From Reticulitermes speratus (lineage: Eukaryota; Arthropoda; Insecta; Blattodea; Rhinotermitidae): a stretch of 64,000 nt of DNA. The stretch covers positions 15,414,521 to 15,478,520 of the forward strand of contig JAJKFL010000042.1 of the NCBI GenBank assembly GCA_021186555.1, written 5' to 3'. The notes under the pieces were generated by a model. It had not been told where the DNA came from. It did no database searches and saw only the letters and a program-made list of their open reading frames with translations. The position numbers and the translations under genes are program-made. Below are positions 1 to 11,184 of this stretch, one piece after another. How positions within the stretch are numbered: the stretch's first letter is position 1; every line of letters starts with the position of its first letter.

Positions 1-82
1 TTAAATCTCGTGGTACCCGTAGTAACCACTATTCTTTAAAGGCTAGAATACTACCAAATCAAATTATGCAGTAACACATTAT
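1..82 (-). repeat. Dispersed repeat family D, partial copy at window edge
   Basis: This stretch has the TTAAATCT, GGTGGTAC, AGTAACCAC and CTTTAAA blocks also found, in the same order and orientation, near 17400-17475, and inverted near 4040-4080, 6515-6540 and 61485-61520. No coding capacity was seen. The class of the parent element is unknown. Confidence 0.4.
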
Positions 83-94
83 GGAAATTTTGTA

Positions 95-262
95 GTCAGA
101 ACGGCACTGGGACCCATTCAGCCTCTATTCAATGCGTACTGGGGGGTTTTTCTCCGGGGGTACAGACCACTCATCTTCATCTAGTACGGAGATTAAGAAT
201 GACTGGAGATATACCTCCACTTCCGCCTTCATGGCGTGTACAGGGACGTTCATTTACCCTGT
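95..262 (+). mobile_element. SINE 3' body/tail fragment
   Basis: The block CTATTCAATG, then a GGGG-rich stretch, then ACCACTCA, then GAGATTAAGAATG, then GGAGATATACCTCCACTTC and TTCATGGCGTGTAC is shared with copies near 15915, 22620, 28180, 34940, 45490 and 58700. Full-length relatives near 14160-14422 (minus) carry a tRNA-like head, so this is a headless SINE 3' part. There is no open frame of note. Confidence 0.6.
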
Positions 263-692
263 TCTGAAACATCCTCACACAGCCTATAGTCTTACTTTAG
301 GATGACTGGCCAAATTGCATACGCATACAAAACAACGGGTAAGAAAAACAGTCTATGCATTTCGTCTTTCAGATTGTTAGACAGGAGGCAATAAGACATA
401 AGATGCTGACGTGGACAGCTGCATGTCTTCTGCGAAATTAATGCGCTCTTAAATTCTTAGTGAATATGATCTTTACTGTGGTACCCCAATTATTTCAAGA
501 TTTCCATATTTACGTCAAAATATCTTATGTTAATGTTTTAACCACGCACGCAGCTGGTCATTCAGAAAGGTCTTCAGCGAATCATCAGAACTATTTCCAA
601 ACAGGCCTGCAACTTATACATACGGTGTCACAACACCACAGTCTCTTATGCGTAGCGGCATGGGTGAGAGAAATTAAGTTAGGAACTGTTAT
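263..692. other. Unassigned sequence
   Basis: An 82-codon open frame at 460-708 has no recognisable motif and runs into the left inverted repeat of the next element, so I do not call it a gene. Nothing else was recognised. Confidence 0.4.
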
Positions 693-1281
693 ACAGCGTG
701 TTTCATAAATCCCTCCGGGATTTCGGAGGTCTGTAGCTCAGGAGCCAAATCACAAACGGGGGATGAGAGCATGTCAGTGAAAAGAGTATATATCTAAGTT
801 TTGAACCTACCTTACAAATGTTCAATATGTCCCCCTTTGGTTACTCGACAGACGTCAATCCTGTAATCCAGCTCCTGCCACACACGTTCCAACATATGAA
901 CGTCGATGGTAGCAACAGCATCCATAATTCTTAGCCGAAGCTCCGGTAAATCTCTTGGTAAAGGAGGCACGTAAACACGATCTTTAACGTAACCCCACAG
1001 GAAAAAGTCACATGGAGTAAGGTCGGGTGACCACGTTGAACTGTTAAAATTGACTGGGTTTTAGCAAATTGCAGTACACAAAAAGCTTTCTGTTCACCTG
1101 AAAACGCCATGTTTGCACACCACTGCCTCCTAGCAGAGAAATGGGTAACTACGCCATCGCATCTGCACGAAAAAACTTTTACATTTCCTCTATCCGTTGG
1201 CATGCTTTTATCTCTTATATGTGGGTTTGCTACTGCACGGCCAAGCCTCTAAATCCCGGATGGACTTATGAAACACGCTGT
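693..1281 (-). mobile_element. Tc1/mariner-type DNA transposon, internally deleted
   Basis: The ends are inverted repeats of about 30 bp beginning CAGCGTGTTTCATAA (693 onward) and ending TTATGAAACACGCTG (to 1281). They differ at about two positions and are flanked on both sides by TA, the target-site duplication of the IS630-Tc1-mariner superfamily. Inside, on the minus strand, are the two ends of a transposase with the middle missing. The element is about 590 bp where an autonomous relative would carry a transposase of several hundred codons, so it is a non-autonomous deletion derivative. Confidence 0.85.
812..1110 (-). pseudogene. Transposase remnant, N- and C-terminal ends fused by internal deletion
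   Basis: Reading the minus strand from the ATG at 1110, the protein starts MAFSGEQKAFCVLQFAKTQS and continues to a VQR sequence. This resembles the N-terminal helix-turn-helix (DUF4817 type) of mariner-like transposases common in insects. At about 1034 the reading changes frame and jumps to the C-terminal part, WSPDLTPCDFFLWGYVKDR, then about 50 more residues to a stop at 812-814. The D of LTPCDFF is the third acidic residue of the DDE/D catalytic triad. The first two acidic residues and the central RNase H fold are absent, so no active enzyme can be made. It lies between intact inverted repeats and could still be moved in trans. Confidence 0.8.
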
Positions 1282-1283
1282 AT

Positions 1284-1828
1284 ATAACTGGGAGAAGGTT
1301 CCTGTTAGGTTTATTTCAATAATAATCATTTGTCAGTGTGAGAGGCACAAGTGTGAGAGTCTTTGTTCTACAGGCATTGTAAGTATGTGTCAGTGAGAGT
1401 GAAAGTGAATGAGTGATGAAGTCATATCGCGAGTGTTACTGTGTCAGTGAACATGCTGGCAGCTCAGTTAGAAACGTTTTAGGCCTATTGACGAGAAGAG
1501 CGAGGGAAATCATTCAGACTATAAAGAAGGAAATTATAGTCTGCTTTTATTACATATGTCACCATTTAAAACTGGTAATCTGTGTTTAATTTATTTATTC
1601 AAAATTACAGTAACCAAATACTGAGACATAAGTCACTATTAAGGTACATGTACTGGTATATATGTATACTTTATTTCTTACATGACACACTTAATGTGAA
1701 TGACAAGTTTGTCGTGTTCAAAAGCGATTACAATAAAAAAACCTTACTAAGGTTTTTAACATTGTTCATACCGTGAACGTGCTTATATACAGTGATATAT
1801 ATTGATAACCAACTCGTACACAAAGATA
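1284..1828. other. Unassigned AT-rich sequence
   Basis: There is a stretch of GTGAGAG-type imperfect repeats near 1340-1420. A 64-codon open frame at 1582-1776 shows no known motif. No gene is supported. Confidence 0.35.
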
Positions 1829-1856
1829 AAAAACAACACTCGATCACCTTTATACA

Positions 1857-1905
1857 AAACCCGAAATGTTTCGTTGCCTTAGTGCATCGTCTTCAGGGGG
1901 AACCA
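1857..1905 (-). ncRNA. Hammerhead-ribozyme-like motif, copy 1
   Basis: Minus strand: stem I side CCCC, core CTGAAGA, one extra C, stem II GATGC/GCAAC (4 of 5 pairs) around a 6-nt loop, GAAA, then ACATTT, then C at the expected cleavage position, then GGG, which pairs with the CCC before the core. Core positions match a type I hammerhead except for the extra base after A9. No expression evidence exists here. Confidence 0.45.
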
Positions 1906-2010
1906 CATTTAAAAAAACACTTAAAACATTTAAAAACACACAGCACAAATTGTGCTGTGTGTTGTGTTTTACAAAACTGTCCTGTTTGTTTTAAGTGTTC
2001 TTTAAATGTG

Positions 2011-2060
2011 GTTCCCCGCTGAAGATGATGCATTAAGGCATCGAAACATGTCGGGGTTTG
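2011..2060 (+). ncRNA. Hammerhead-ribozyme-like motif, copy 2
   Basis: Plus strand: TTCCCCG, core CTGAAGA, extra T, perfect 5-bp stem II GATGC/GCATC, GAAA, self-complementary ACATGT, then C (a GTC site) followed by GGGG. GGGG can pair with CCCC upstream if one G is bulged. This is one of the best copies: every universally conserved hammerhead core base is present apart from the single insertion. Confidence 0.5.
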
Positions 2061-2092
2061 TATAACGGTGATTGAGTGTTGTGTTTTACCTT

Positions 2093-2620
2093 AGTACGAT
2101 GTATTATTTAAAAACGAATTACTATCTTTCCGTTAATTAGTATTGCTATTTCAGTTGTCATAATTAATGTTTACATAAAGTTAAAAGGACTGTCAGTGAC
2201 TGCACCCTCCCTGTTCAATAAACAGACAAGCATACACAAGACGCTCTCTTATTTAAGGCTAAAATATTTGTCTGAAGTATTCTCCGATCTAAGACAAATC
2301 TATAAAATCGTATTTACTGGCCGTGTTATATCTTCATCTAAACCATGGATTCGTGTTAGTCATTCTTAGCCACATTAGGCTTATCCAAACTTTTCTATTG
2401 CTGCCCAAAGGATAGATTTTTTTTAAATCCCTATTCAGAGAAATGTTAGTTCATAAGTTCAGAGGAAAAAGATATTGAACATTCTGGAAAATAAGTCTAA
2501 AATACAGACTTCAAAAGATGAATCATTCAAGTAAATATGTACATATGATTTCAACACATGTAACCAATCTGTATAAATTACTGAGAGAAACACTTCTTAA
2601 AACACTTTGTTCTGGAAACC
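2093..2620. other. Unassigned sequence
   Basis: AT-rich, with stops in all frames. Nothing recognised. Confidence 0.35.
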
Positions 2621-2624
2621 TCCA

Positions 2625-2800
2625 AGGAAAGATCTTTCGAGGTATATACGCTCAGACAGTAGGAAAATATTAAGATGAACGGATGTTAAAGAAATTGGTT
2701 TTTAATTTAAGGAACTGATTCAGCTATCTCAGGGTATGGAGCAAAGGCAAGCCCTCGTAAGACAGCAAAAGCGTTTTAAAATTTTACTAGAAGCCAGTAG
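2625..2800 (+). pseudogene. Non-LTR retrotransposon ORF2 3'-end remnant (weak)
   Basis: Frames around 2675-2770 read ENIKMN, then ELIQLSQGMEQRQALV with stops between. This resembles the C-terminal tail common to insect endonuclease/reverse-transcriptase LINEs, where a NIKMDL block precedes a W-I-x-L-A-Q-D-R-x-x-W-R-A block. The match is short and disrupted, so the call is tentative. Confidence 0.4.
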
Positions 2801-3470
2801 TGACTGTCAGATTTCCAAAAAGAGATCTGTTTCATGAAGTCAGTAGGTCAGTCAACACTTCATTGACGGGATGAATCGGTTTGCACATGTTAAAAATCAG
2901 TCAGAAACCGGTCAAATATTTGTTTCATTCCTGATGTTTGCTCATTTAAGATTTTTATGACATTACATAACAGAGCTAAGAGTAAAAAATTAAATTTTGT
3001 AAGAGACATGGCGAGATACTAAGCATATATAGAATTCATGGAAGATAATATAATTACGAAGTAAAAAACTGAATGCAATACCGACAGAAGAAGAAAACTG
3101 GGAAGAACAAGGAAAAGAGAGACAGAAAAATTGAAGATGCAACAGGTTTCTTACTACAGTATGTGAAGTAGAAGTAAAGGAAGAATAATTGGGTCACGTT
3201 TCCACAGTGATAGTATTCGTAAAAGATAGAGGTCATGTGATGAAATTGCAACAATCAGATAGCAGCGGCAGAACGAGCTTTACTAACTTCAGTGTTCTTA
3301 AGTAAGAGATAGTATGTACAAACCTTGCTATCGCTGGCGTCAGGAGGTGCGATTACATTATTTGTACAGTGATAACACCAAGGTGAAATGATGACGGGAA
3401 AATGGAGCTCCGTGCCTGGCTATGAAGCAGTCGTAGGATCAGTCACTCTTGAGAAGATGACAGTTAGTCT
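2801..3470. other. Unassigned sequence
   Basis: A 66-codon minus-strand frame at 3054-3254 is rich in F and Y and looks like an AT-composition artefact. Nothing recognised. Confidence 0.35.
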
Positions 3471-3479
3471 TTTGGTAAG

Positions 3480-3850
3480 AAATCCCGTTCACGTTATGGA
3501 ACCTGAACGGTTGTTAACACATTCACGAGACTCTTAACCCATCCTGAGCAGAATTCATCCACAGTTTCTCCAAATATAATTTCCCTTCAGGCTTCTAGAG
3601 TAAAATTTTGTATAGGCTATATTTCTCAACTCTCGTGTGCGCTACATGCCCTGCCCAGCTAAATATTGTTGATTTTATAACCTTCAAAACATTTTATGAA
3701 TAAAATTATAAAGATCTCTGTATACACTGTTACTTTGTCTCTCTTAAGTCCACATTTTCTTCTCCGATACTCTATTCTCACCCTTAATATACGTTCTCCT
3801 ATTACGACAGACTACGTTTGAAACCCATACCGAAGTAGTAAAATTATTGT
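3480..3850 (-). pseudogene. LINE ORF2 C-terminal remnant
   Basis: On the minus strand, 3672 downward reads VIKSTIFSWAGHVAHT. This corresponds to the R-L-x-W-A-G-H-V-A-R-M block near the end of ORF2 in RTE/jockey-like insect LINEs. Upstream (3790-3700) is RRKCGLKRDKVTVYTEI, corresponding to the preceding R-x-x-G-x-K-R-D-E-x-T region. Stops and frameshifts separate the blocks. The endonuclease and the catalytic palm are absent, so this is a 5'-truncated dead copy. Confidence 0.65.
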
Positions 3851-4029
3851 TTTACATGTTGTAATATTTAGGTTTTATAAACGAGAAGACTCTACAATAC
3901 TGACGTCAGCTGAGCAGAGGTAAAATTTATACTGACAATCGGGAAGTTTACTTCATTATCCACGTTTTAAAATAACGCTGGTTATGAACTTTAAACCCTG
4001 ACAACCATAAATTTATGTTGATGCCCAAA

Positions 4030-4260
4030 CTTTTAAAGCCTAGCGGTTACTTTAGACACCATCAGGTTTAACATTCAAAAATTAAAATTCTGCTCACAGA
4101 CTGTATTAATGTGTTTTGTAGCACGTATCTCAGAACAAAGATCGATTATTTCCCAATACAGCATTGACTAACTTTTTTTCATAACCGAGACGTAAAGTGT
4201 TTACTGCGCGGTACGAGCTGAGTGTTTAAACGTGGTTGACGTTATTCTAGGACTTTAAAG
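4030..4260 (+). repeat. Dispersed repeat family D
   Basis: The blocks TTTAAAGCCTA, GGTTACT, CATCAGGTTTAACATT, ATTCTGCTC, CAGCATTGACTAAC and GTTTACTGCGCGGTACGA appear in this order. The inverse order and strand occur at 17270-17475. Partial copies occur near 1, 6500 and 61480. No coding capacity is seen. Confidence 0.55.
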
Positions 4261-4642
4261 GATTTAATGTTCATTTTTAAGAGGTATTTATTAACTAAAT
4301 CTACCTTACGGTAGAGTGGAAACTAAATTGTAGTTTGAAAATGTCACAGCGCAAGCTAATGGAATATTTTCAAATGCCTTCGTGCACCAAACTTATATAC
4401 ACCTTGTAAAGCACTTGAAAACAAGAGATTTGAAGTTATCATGGCGGTACTGTTAAGTTTACTGTCTTCTGCAATGTGACGCTGTGTAATGTGTTAGATT
4501 TTTACCGATGGTTCTGAGAAATATACTGCCTCCGTCATCAGGATATTCCGAGATGCAAAGTAGTTTTAAAATATGTGTACTTTACAGAGTTTTATGCATG
4601 AGTTGAAAAAGCTTGTCTATTCGGAGGAAATACTAACAGCGA

Positions 4643-4647
<5 letters not shown>

Positions 4648-4688
<41 letters not shown>
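4648..4688. repeat. (GT)n microsatellite
   Basis: About 20 uninterrupted GT dinucleotides. Confidence 0.95.
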
Positions 4689-4692
<4 letters not shown>

Positions 4693-4984
4693 GTCTATAC
4701 ATTAAATAATTAAGTCAACAAATACAACCCTCTTAATATGAATTACTACCTGCATGCAGCAGAATCTTTCTTCTTAAGCAGTTACCTCGCTACACAACGT
4801 TACATCCCAGAACACAGTAATCCGCAAATCTTAACAACTTAATTGAACAACATGCAGTCAGTAATGCAAACATGTTAAATCCTAACCCAAGGATCAGTCT
4901 AGTTTATAAGCTCTTTTCTTGGAACTTTGTTAGAATTTCGGCTGTATTACGAGCTATCCTAGCTGAAGTTCCCAGTGGTTTAAT

Positions 4985-5080
4985 GAAAAGGATAAACCTC
5001 TATAGGGATAGTCGGTGTCTTGAGCCGAGGTTCGAACCGGGCATCTTCCACGTACAAGTCAGAAGCATTATGGCTTAAAC
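4985..5080 (+). mobile_element. SINE-like fragment
   Basis: GAGGTTCGAACCGGGCATCT, followed by a GTACAAGTC block, matches the degenerate copy at 53735-53780 (GAGATTCAAACCGGGCACCT, then ATACAAGTC). GGTTCGAACC resembles an RNA polymerase III box B. It is probably a tRNA-derived SINE head relic. Confidence 0.4.
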
Positions 5081-6495
5081 AAACTTCCTCACTCTATGCA
5101 TGATTTCAGGCTTCCCCTGCGGTGTAAATGCGATCTTCGCTCTTCAGGGATTTTACGCAGCATAGATTCGTAGCAACATCCCAGAAAAGCGAAGATCTCT
5201 TCCTCACTGTAGACTTCGCCGCTAATTAAAAAAAACAGGTTTATTTAAAATTCACATAACAGAGTGGAGGAAAACAAAATACTGGATCTGGTATTCGACT
5301 AGTGTGGTGTTGTAGCAAGGGTTTTGAAAAATTACTCTAAAATTTAGCTCTCTGTATTTGTAAACATAATTCAAACCATCTCTTGCAAAACGTTCGATAC
5401 TTTTCCTTTAAAATCCGCCACTAAGCGTCTGAATGTTGTCATAGCAACGGAGCTATTGTTCGTAACAGCGAAGAGATTTTCGGAAGACTGTCAAATCAGT
5501 GATTGTCTGAAGTCAGTGGGAGGAACGGTTGCTTATATCTTGAATGAATCACAGGCTTGCTTAGAAAGCCTTGTACATCCATTTCACTAACAGGAGAAGG
5601 GAGGTTCCAACTATTGTGAGTGTACTTCCGGAATCTGTGTATATGCCTCATGAACATCCCACACTCTGTTCCACTGAACTTGAGAGCACTTTCTCACTGC
5701 AGGCTAATTCAAAGGCACACACAGTAAACAGACCTTAGAAAGGAAATAGTTGCGCCCATAATCCACGAGAATGTCCGATCTCTATCAAATTTCTAATTTT
5801 TAATCGAAAAGGTTTGACAATAAGCCTATGATTTGCAAACTGCATTGGAGACGGGAATGAATTACAAAGTTTCTCTTTTTGTAACTTTCTCCATCCTGCG
5901 TTTATACCCTCTCACTTCGGTCCAAACACTCTTCTCACCGCCTCATTCTAAAACAGCTTTAATCAGTGATGTTTCCTTACGTTTCACATGATAAAAAACG
6001 ACAGATTTTCATGATTTAATCTTTGGTGTTTTCAATAAGGGATGGTTATCATAAAATACTCTGAACTGCCTGTGGCAAGCAGTTTGGGAATTTTATTCTC
6101 CTTGAATACGATTTTAATATAATTTAGATTTTTTTTCAAATTTTCAGATAGTCCACGTTTTTCAAATGATTTATTATTATTTTCTCCATAAATTAGCTAA
6201 TGACTTCACACACACAACCATACTGTCATCAACTCTTTATAATGTACTCCGTACATAATTTTCTGCATTTTATTAGTATAATCTAATGGCGTTGGGGCAG
6301 GGGGTTGCCTAGTAACTTAACATCTTTAACACAGAATAGGATTTTATATCTTTCATTCAATCTGAACACCTCCTTTTGGAAATTCCTAATGGCTTAGGTT
6401 AATCTAAGGAAACCCTCCAAATTAAAGGTGATAAAGTAACTCTTTTTCAAGCTATTCGGATTATAAATGCATTAAATCAACGTGGACTTCACTAG
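5081..6495. other. Unassigned sequence
   Basis: About 1.4 kb of AT-rich DNA without an open frame of interest or a recognisable repeat. Nothing supported. Confidence 0.35.
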
Positions 6496-6499
6496 AGGT

Positions 6500-6670
6500 T
6501 ACGATTTAACCGTTTAAAGGACAATGGTTACTGTATTTGCCACTTATTTTAACATTACGTTATTCACGTTTGTCTCCAAGATTGTGTTCCCAGAATAGAA
6601 GTCGATTATTTTGCTAACCAGCATTGAAGATTTAAAGTTTTTAATGGTGACATGAGTCTTCTGTAATGTA
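6500..6670 (+). repeat. Dispersed repeat family D, diverged copy
   Basis: GTTTAAAGGACAATGGTTAC, followed by TTAACATTACG, AAGTCGATTATTT and CCAGCATTGA, keeps the order of the family blocks seen at 4030-4260 and 61480-61625. Confidence 0.45.
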
Positions 6671-7275
6671 CGAGTACTAGGCTTAAAAGAATTAACACTC
6701 TTTAATATCAGAAAATGCGAATATTTGAACTGGACAATGTTTATCGTGATGTATAGCTTCTGAATGTGTACACTCTATATACGGCTGCTGTTTCCCCAAG
6801 ACAAGTTGTGAGGAACCAACAGTAGTGTGTGCAATGTTGTTCTGGTATTACTCACAGACGAATGAAACGAACATTTATTAAAAGACTTCTCATTTGGATT
6901 TGTACATGTATACGAGGAAACACGTATAATTTAGCAGCTAGAAAATCATTTAGCTGACAAGAGACTGTTTCAGCCTAAACAAAAGCAACAGCAGAGAATG
7001 GAAGGGAGACTCTTGCCTGTGCTGTAGTCATATCGTCAACCCTCTGTTCCTGCTCGACACATTTCTGTCAATGTGAAATAAGCAAATATTAATTGGATAG
7101 ATATCAGCAATAACTCTACTTACCCTATCTCTCAGGAAATTCTGTCTACATGTAAATTAGTTAAATAAATTGGTAATAGGCCTAGTATATGTAACTTATT
7201 GATTTAAAGTTAGAATCTAGTCTCAGGGTAAGACACCCCTTTGTGATGCGTAAGTAAACGGATGAATAAAAGGGC
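6671..7275. other. Unassigned sequence
   Basis: Nothing recognised; no open frame of note. Confidence 0.35.
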
Positions 7276-7314
7276 CCTAAATAACAACTACATTTGGACA
7301 ACATTTTTATTGTT

Positions 7315-7366
7315 CAGGGGGTTACGTGTTTCGGCTTATTCAAAAACCGTCATTAGGCACAGGATA
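7315..7366 (-). ncRNA. Hammerhead-ribozyme-like motif, copy 3 (core mutated)
   Basis: Minus strand: CTGTGC, CTAATGA (G5 replaced by A), extra C, stem II GGTTT/AAGCC, GAAA, ACACGT, then A. Stem I no longer pairs. It is the left partner of the copy at 7690-7736. Confidence 0.35.
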
Positions 7367-7689
7367 AAAAATATATATGAGGAAAAGCACTTACATACAA
7401 CATATTAAAATCGTTGAGATGTCAATCTTAACGTTGTTTAAATAAGTCTTATAATTATTAGCCGAAACCTTGTTAAATTAAGATTCCATTATATATTAAA
7501 ATCGCATGGCATGTTCGACGCAATTTTTCTGTAAAAGACTCTTTCAAAATTCTTCCTTTGATGTATGTATAATGGAATGCGATATTAACGTGAGTGCCTC
7601 CAAGGGATGGTAAGATTGAGATCTGAATCATTTTACGAGTAATTAATGGTATGTTGCTCAGCAGTGCTTTTTCACGTATGTATTTTTAA

Positions 7690-7736
7690 CCTGTGCTTGA
7701 TGATGTCTTGTAAATAAGCCGAAATATGTAGCACTC
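7690..7736 (+). ncRNA. Hammerhead-ribozyme-like motif, copy 4
   Basis: Plus strand: GTGC, TTGATGA (C3 replaced by T), extra T, stem II GTCTT/AAGCC (4 of 5 pairs), GAAA, ATATGT, then A at the cleavage position, then GCAC. GCAC is a perfect complement of GTGC directly before the core, giving a 4-bp stem I exactly where a hammerhead requires it. Confidence 0.45.
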
Positions 7737-7962
7737 TTAACTATAAAATAATGTCCAAACACAGTTGTGATTAATGGTCGTTCTATTCATTCGTTTAGAA
7801 TCTAATATTTGTACATTCACAGTCAGATAACATTAAGGATATGGAAAGAGTGAACTATTAAATACTGTATTCATCAGACTAATACACCAATTAACTATTT
7901 AACTACCAACTAAATGCACATTTATTAAAAAACCAATATATGGTTTCTCTAAAGTCGTCTAA

Positions 7963-8014
7963 AAACCCCTAAATATGTTTCGGTTTTCAAAAAACCATCA
8001 TCAGGGGGTCACAA
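7963..8014 (-). ncRNA. Hammerhead-ribozyme-like motif, copy 5 (best stem I)
   Basis: Minus strand: ACCCC, core CTGATGA, extra T, 6-bp stem II GGTTTT/AAAACC with a 3-nt loop, GAAA, ACATATTT, A, then GGGGT. GGGGT pairs over 5 bp with ACCCC before the core. The proposed cleavage site is TTA. All conserved core bases are present except for the single insertion after A9. No inverted partner was found nearby. Confidence 0.5.
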
Positions 8015-9404
8015 AACTGTACCTATCATAATTCGTCCATATGCTCCTCTAGCAGCACACGCAATGCAGACCTCCACGTCCACTCCTACCAGTTACAGTA
8101 TCACTTCCTAAAACACCACACGTTAAAATATTAAAATGTTAAAATCAAGTTCATGTGAGATACACCGCACACCATCACTGGCCTTGTCCAGCTATTCTTT
8201 AATGGTGGAGAACTTTTGTTACTGTATGTCTTTGGTTATTGAAGTACAGAATCGTGGTTCTGTGTATTGTAATTTTATGCTGCTTGTTTCGTATGTTGCC
8301 TAGCTTTTGGTGCGTACTGTTTGGGCGTCTTGTGCACCAATGTTTATCTTTATGTATTTTCTGTACTAATAACTATCTGGGAATATCGACGGTATGAAAA
8401 CTAAACTTAAGCTATCAGGTACATCTTGAAACTCACTTGATTGTAAAATGTTTTTACTGTAAGGAGCATTAGGTATATGTAATATTGAAACATCACTTCT
8501 TTTGGAGATAATCCATTAGGCTAAACTTTATGCGCGCCAGCATTTCGTCTTCTATAAAATTTAAATAAATATGAACTCACAAGTTCTATATTTATCTGCT
8601 ATAAACTGTACTAAAATTGTCAAATTGTGTAAATACCAGAGAAGCACGTTGCGTATTTCTCGTCGATAATTCTTGCTTAACTGCCACCTGGGTTCCTCGT
8701 TCAAGGTTAGTAACGTGCCAATAAGGGAAAGCTTACCCTCCGCATTTCTCGCCCTAAGAACTCACAAAGTAAGACAGGGTGGAGAGGTCGATAGGGCATA
8801 AAGTGGATTAAAAACTACTACACACGTTCCCCTCGCGGCATTCTGCTAAGACAAGATGATCCCCCAGTCAAGAAGTGAAATTAAGTTTTTATAAAAGTAC
8901 AACGTTGGGTTAATACTATCTTATCTTTTATGAACTTCTTTAAAAACAGAGCAGAGAAGAAAATTAGACACTTAACATGATCTGATAAAGCGTAACTCCT
9001 AACAATTTACCAGACACGCCGTGGATATAAATATGCCCTTACTTCTAAAAAAAAAAAGTGAAATAGAATCGCACTTCTATTAAAATGAACATATTTTACA
9101 ACACTTTGCCATGAAACTCTACCCCGATCCTGTTACCTTTCAAATGAAGTATTCGTAAATTGTAACACGTGGTTCAGAGAATTTCTACATGACATACGTA
9201 GCATTTATACTTTTCCCTCTTTCTAAGTCGAATAACAGCCAAATACAGAGTCACGGATGAAATGTTAGTGCCGAAGGAATCGTCCCGAAATTCTCCCTGG
9301 TTAGAAGTCGGTGATCCTTAGTAAGTTATTTAGGGCGGCTGTATGCGTCTCTGCGCCACACTGCTACCGCAGGATCGCAATGCCTACTCTCAAGGACACA
9401 CGAG
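8015..9404. other. Unassigned sequence
   Basis: About 1.4 kb with no recognised gene or repeat. Confidence 0.35.
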
Positions 9405-11112
9405 TCCCTGTGCATCATAATGTGTAACGTATTGCTTAACTGTGTGACACACTAGTCCCGCAATTTTCTATTTTTTGTCGTCCTCTTCTACCTACTCCGT
9501 TTTCCCGTTTCAGTGTCGAGGCCAGCAATATTATATTGTGTTAAATCTGTGTGCCACACTGGTCTCTCATTAACATACTGGTTAATTATGTGTGACACAC
9601 TAGTGCCTCAGTATCATACTGCTTAATTATGTGTGACACACTAGTGCCTCAGTATCATACTGCTTAATTATGTGTGACACACTAGTGCCTCAGTATCATA
9701 CTGCTTAATTATGTGTGACACACTAGTGCCTCAGTATCATACTGCTTAATTATGTGTGACACACTAGTGCCTCAGTATCATACTGCTTAATTATGTGTGA
9801 TACACTAGTGCCTCAGTATCATACTGCTTAATTATGTGTGACACACTAGTGCCTCAGTATCATACTGCTTAATTATGTGTGACACACTAGTGCCTCAGTA
9901 TCATACTGCTTAATTATGTGTGACACACTAGTGCCTCAGTATCATACTGCTTAATTATGTGTGACACACTAGTGCCTCAGTATCATACTGCTTAATTATG
10001 TGTGACACACTAGTGCCTCAGTATCATACTGCTTAATTATGTGTGACACACTAGTGCCTCAGTATCATACTGCTTAATTATGTGTGACACACTAGTGCCT
10101 CAGTATCATACTGCTTAATTATGTGTGACACACTAGTGCCTCAGTATCATACTGCTTAATTATGTGTGACACACTAGTGCCTCAGTATCATACTGCTTAA
10201 TTATGTGTGACACACTAGTGCCTCAGTATCATACTGCTTAATTATGTGTGATACACTAGTGCCTCAGTATCATACTGCTTAATTATGTGTGACACACTAG
10301 TGCCTCAGTATCGTACTGCTTAATTATGTGTGACACACTAGTGCCTCAGTATCATACTGCTTAATTATGTGTGACACACTAGTGCCTCAGTATCATACTG
10401 CTTAATTATGTGTGACACACTAGTGCCTCAGTATCATACTGCTTAATTATGTGTGACACACTAGTGCCTCAGTATCATACTGCTTAATTATGTGTGACAC
10501 ACTAGTGCCTCAGTATCATACTGCTTAATTATGTGTGACACACTAGTGCCTCAGTATCATACTGCTTAATTATGTGTGACACACTAGTGCCTCAGTATCA
10601 TACTGCTTAATTATGTGTGACACACTAGTGCCTCAGTATATATGCTTAATTATGTGTGACCACTAGTGCTAGTATCATACTGCTTAATTATGTGTGACAC
10701 ACTAGTGCCTCAGTATCATACTGCTTAATTATGTGTGACACACTAGTGCCTCAGTATCATACTGCTTAATTATGTGTGACACACTAGTGCCTCAGTATCA
10801 TACTGCTTAATTATGTGTGACACACTAGTGCCTCAGTATCATACTGCTTAATTATGTGTGACACACTAGTGCCTCAGTATCATACTGCTTAATTATGTGT
10901 GACACACTAGTGCCTCAGTATCATACTGCTTAATTATGTGTGACACACTAGTGCCTCAGTATCATACTGCTTAATTATGTGTGACACACTAGTGCCTCAG
11001 TATCATACTGCTTAATTATGTGTGACACACTAGTGCCTCAGTATCATACTGCTTAATTATGTGTGACACACTAGTGCCTCAGTATCATATGCTTAATTAT
11101 GTGTGACATTTA
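9405..11112. repeat. 41-bp minisatellite array
   Basis: From about 9590 to 11110 a 41-bp unit (GTGTGACACACTAGTGCCTC, then AGTATCATACTGCTTAATTAT) repeats about 37 times. Spacing is exact: successive units begin at 9601 and 9642. Most units are identical; rare changes include GATACAC for GACACAC near 9795 and 10250, ATCGTAC near 10310, and small deletions near 10640-10670 and 11090. Diverged units occur at 9420-9590. The unit contains the palindrome CACTAGTG. Confidence 0.97.
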
Positions 11113-11184
11113 GTGCATGTACAGTACTTAAGTTCCCTGTCCACATCATTCGTTAATTGTTACATGTCTAAAACTCTAAGTTGC

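Larger units (their letters stand above)
1829..2092. mobile_element. Foldback (inverted-repeat) element with ribozyme-like ends
   Basis: The left arm (about 1829-1930, starting AAACAACACTCGATCACC) and the right arm (about 1985-2092, ending GGTGATTGAGTGTTGTGTTT) are inverted copies. The centre is the palindrome CACAGCACAA/TTGTGCTGTG. A hammerhead-like motif sits in each arm, minus strand on the left and plus strand on the right, each pointing outward. No protein is encoded. This is a MITE or foldback structure. Confidence 0.7.
7276..7776. mobile_element. Foldback element with ribozyme-like ends
   Basis: Left TTTGGACAACATTTTTATTG (7291 onward) is inverted at the right end near 7740-7760 (AATGTCCAAACAC). 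A hammerhead-like motif lies just inside each end, minus strand at 7315-7366 and plus strand at 7690-7736. The 320-bp centre has no coding capacity. Confidence 0.65.

Noticed and set aside
9405..11112. Possible CRISPR array from regular repeats
   Set aside because: There are no unique spacers; the 41-bp units are directly contiguous and the sequence is eukaryotic.
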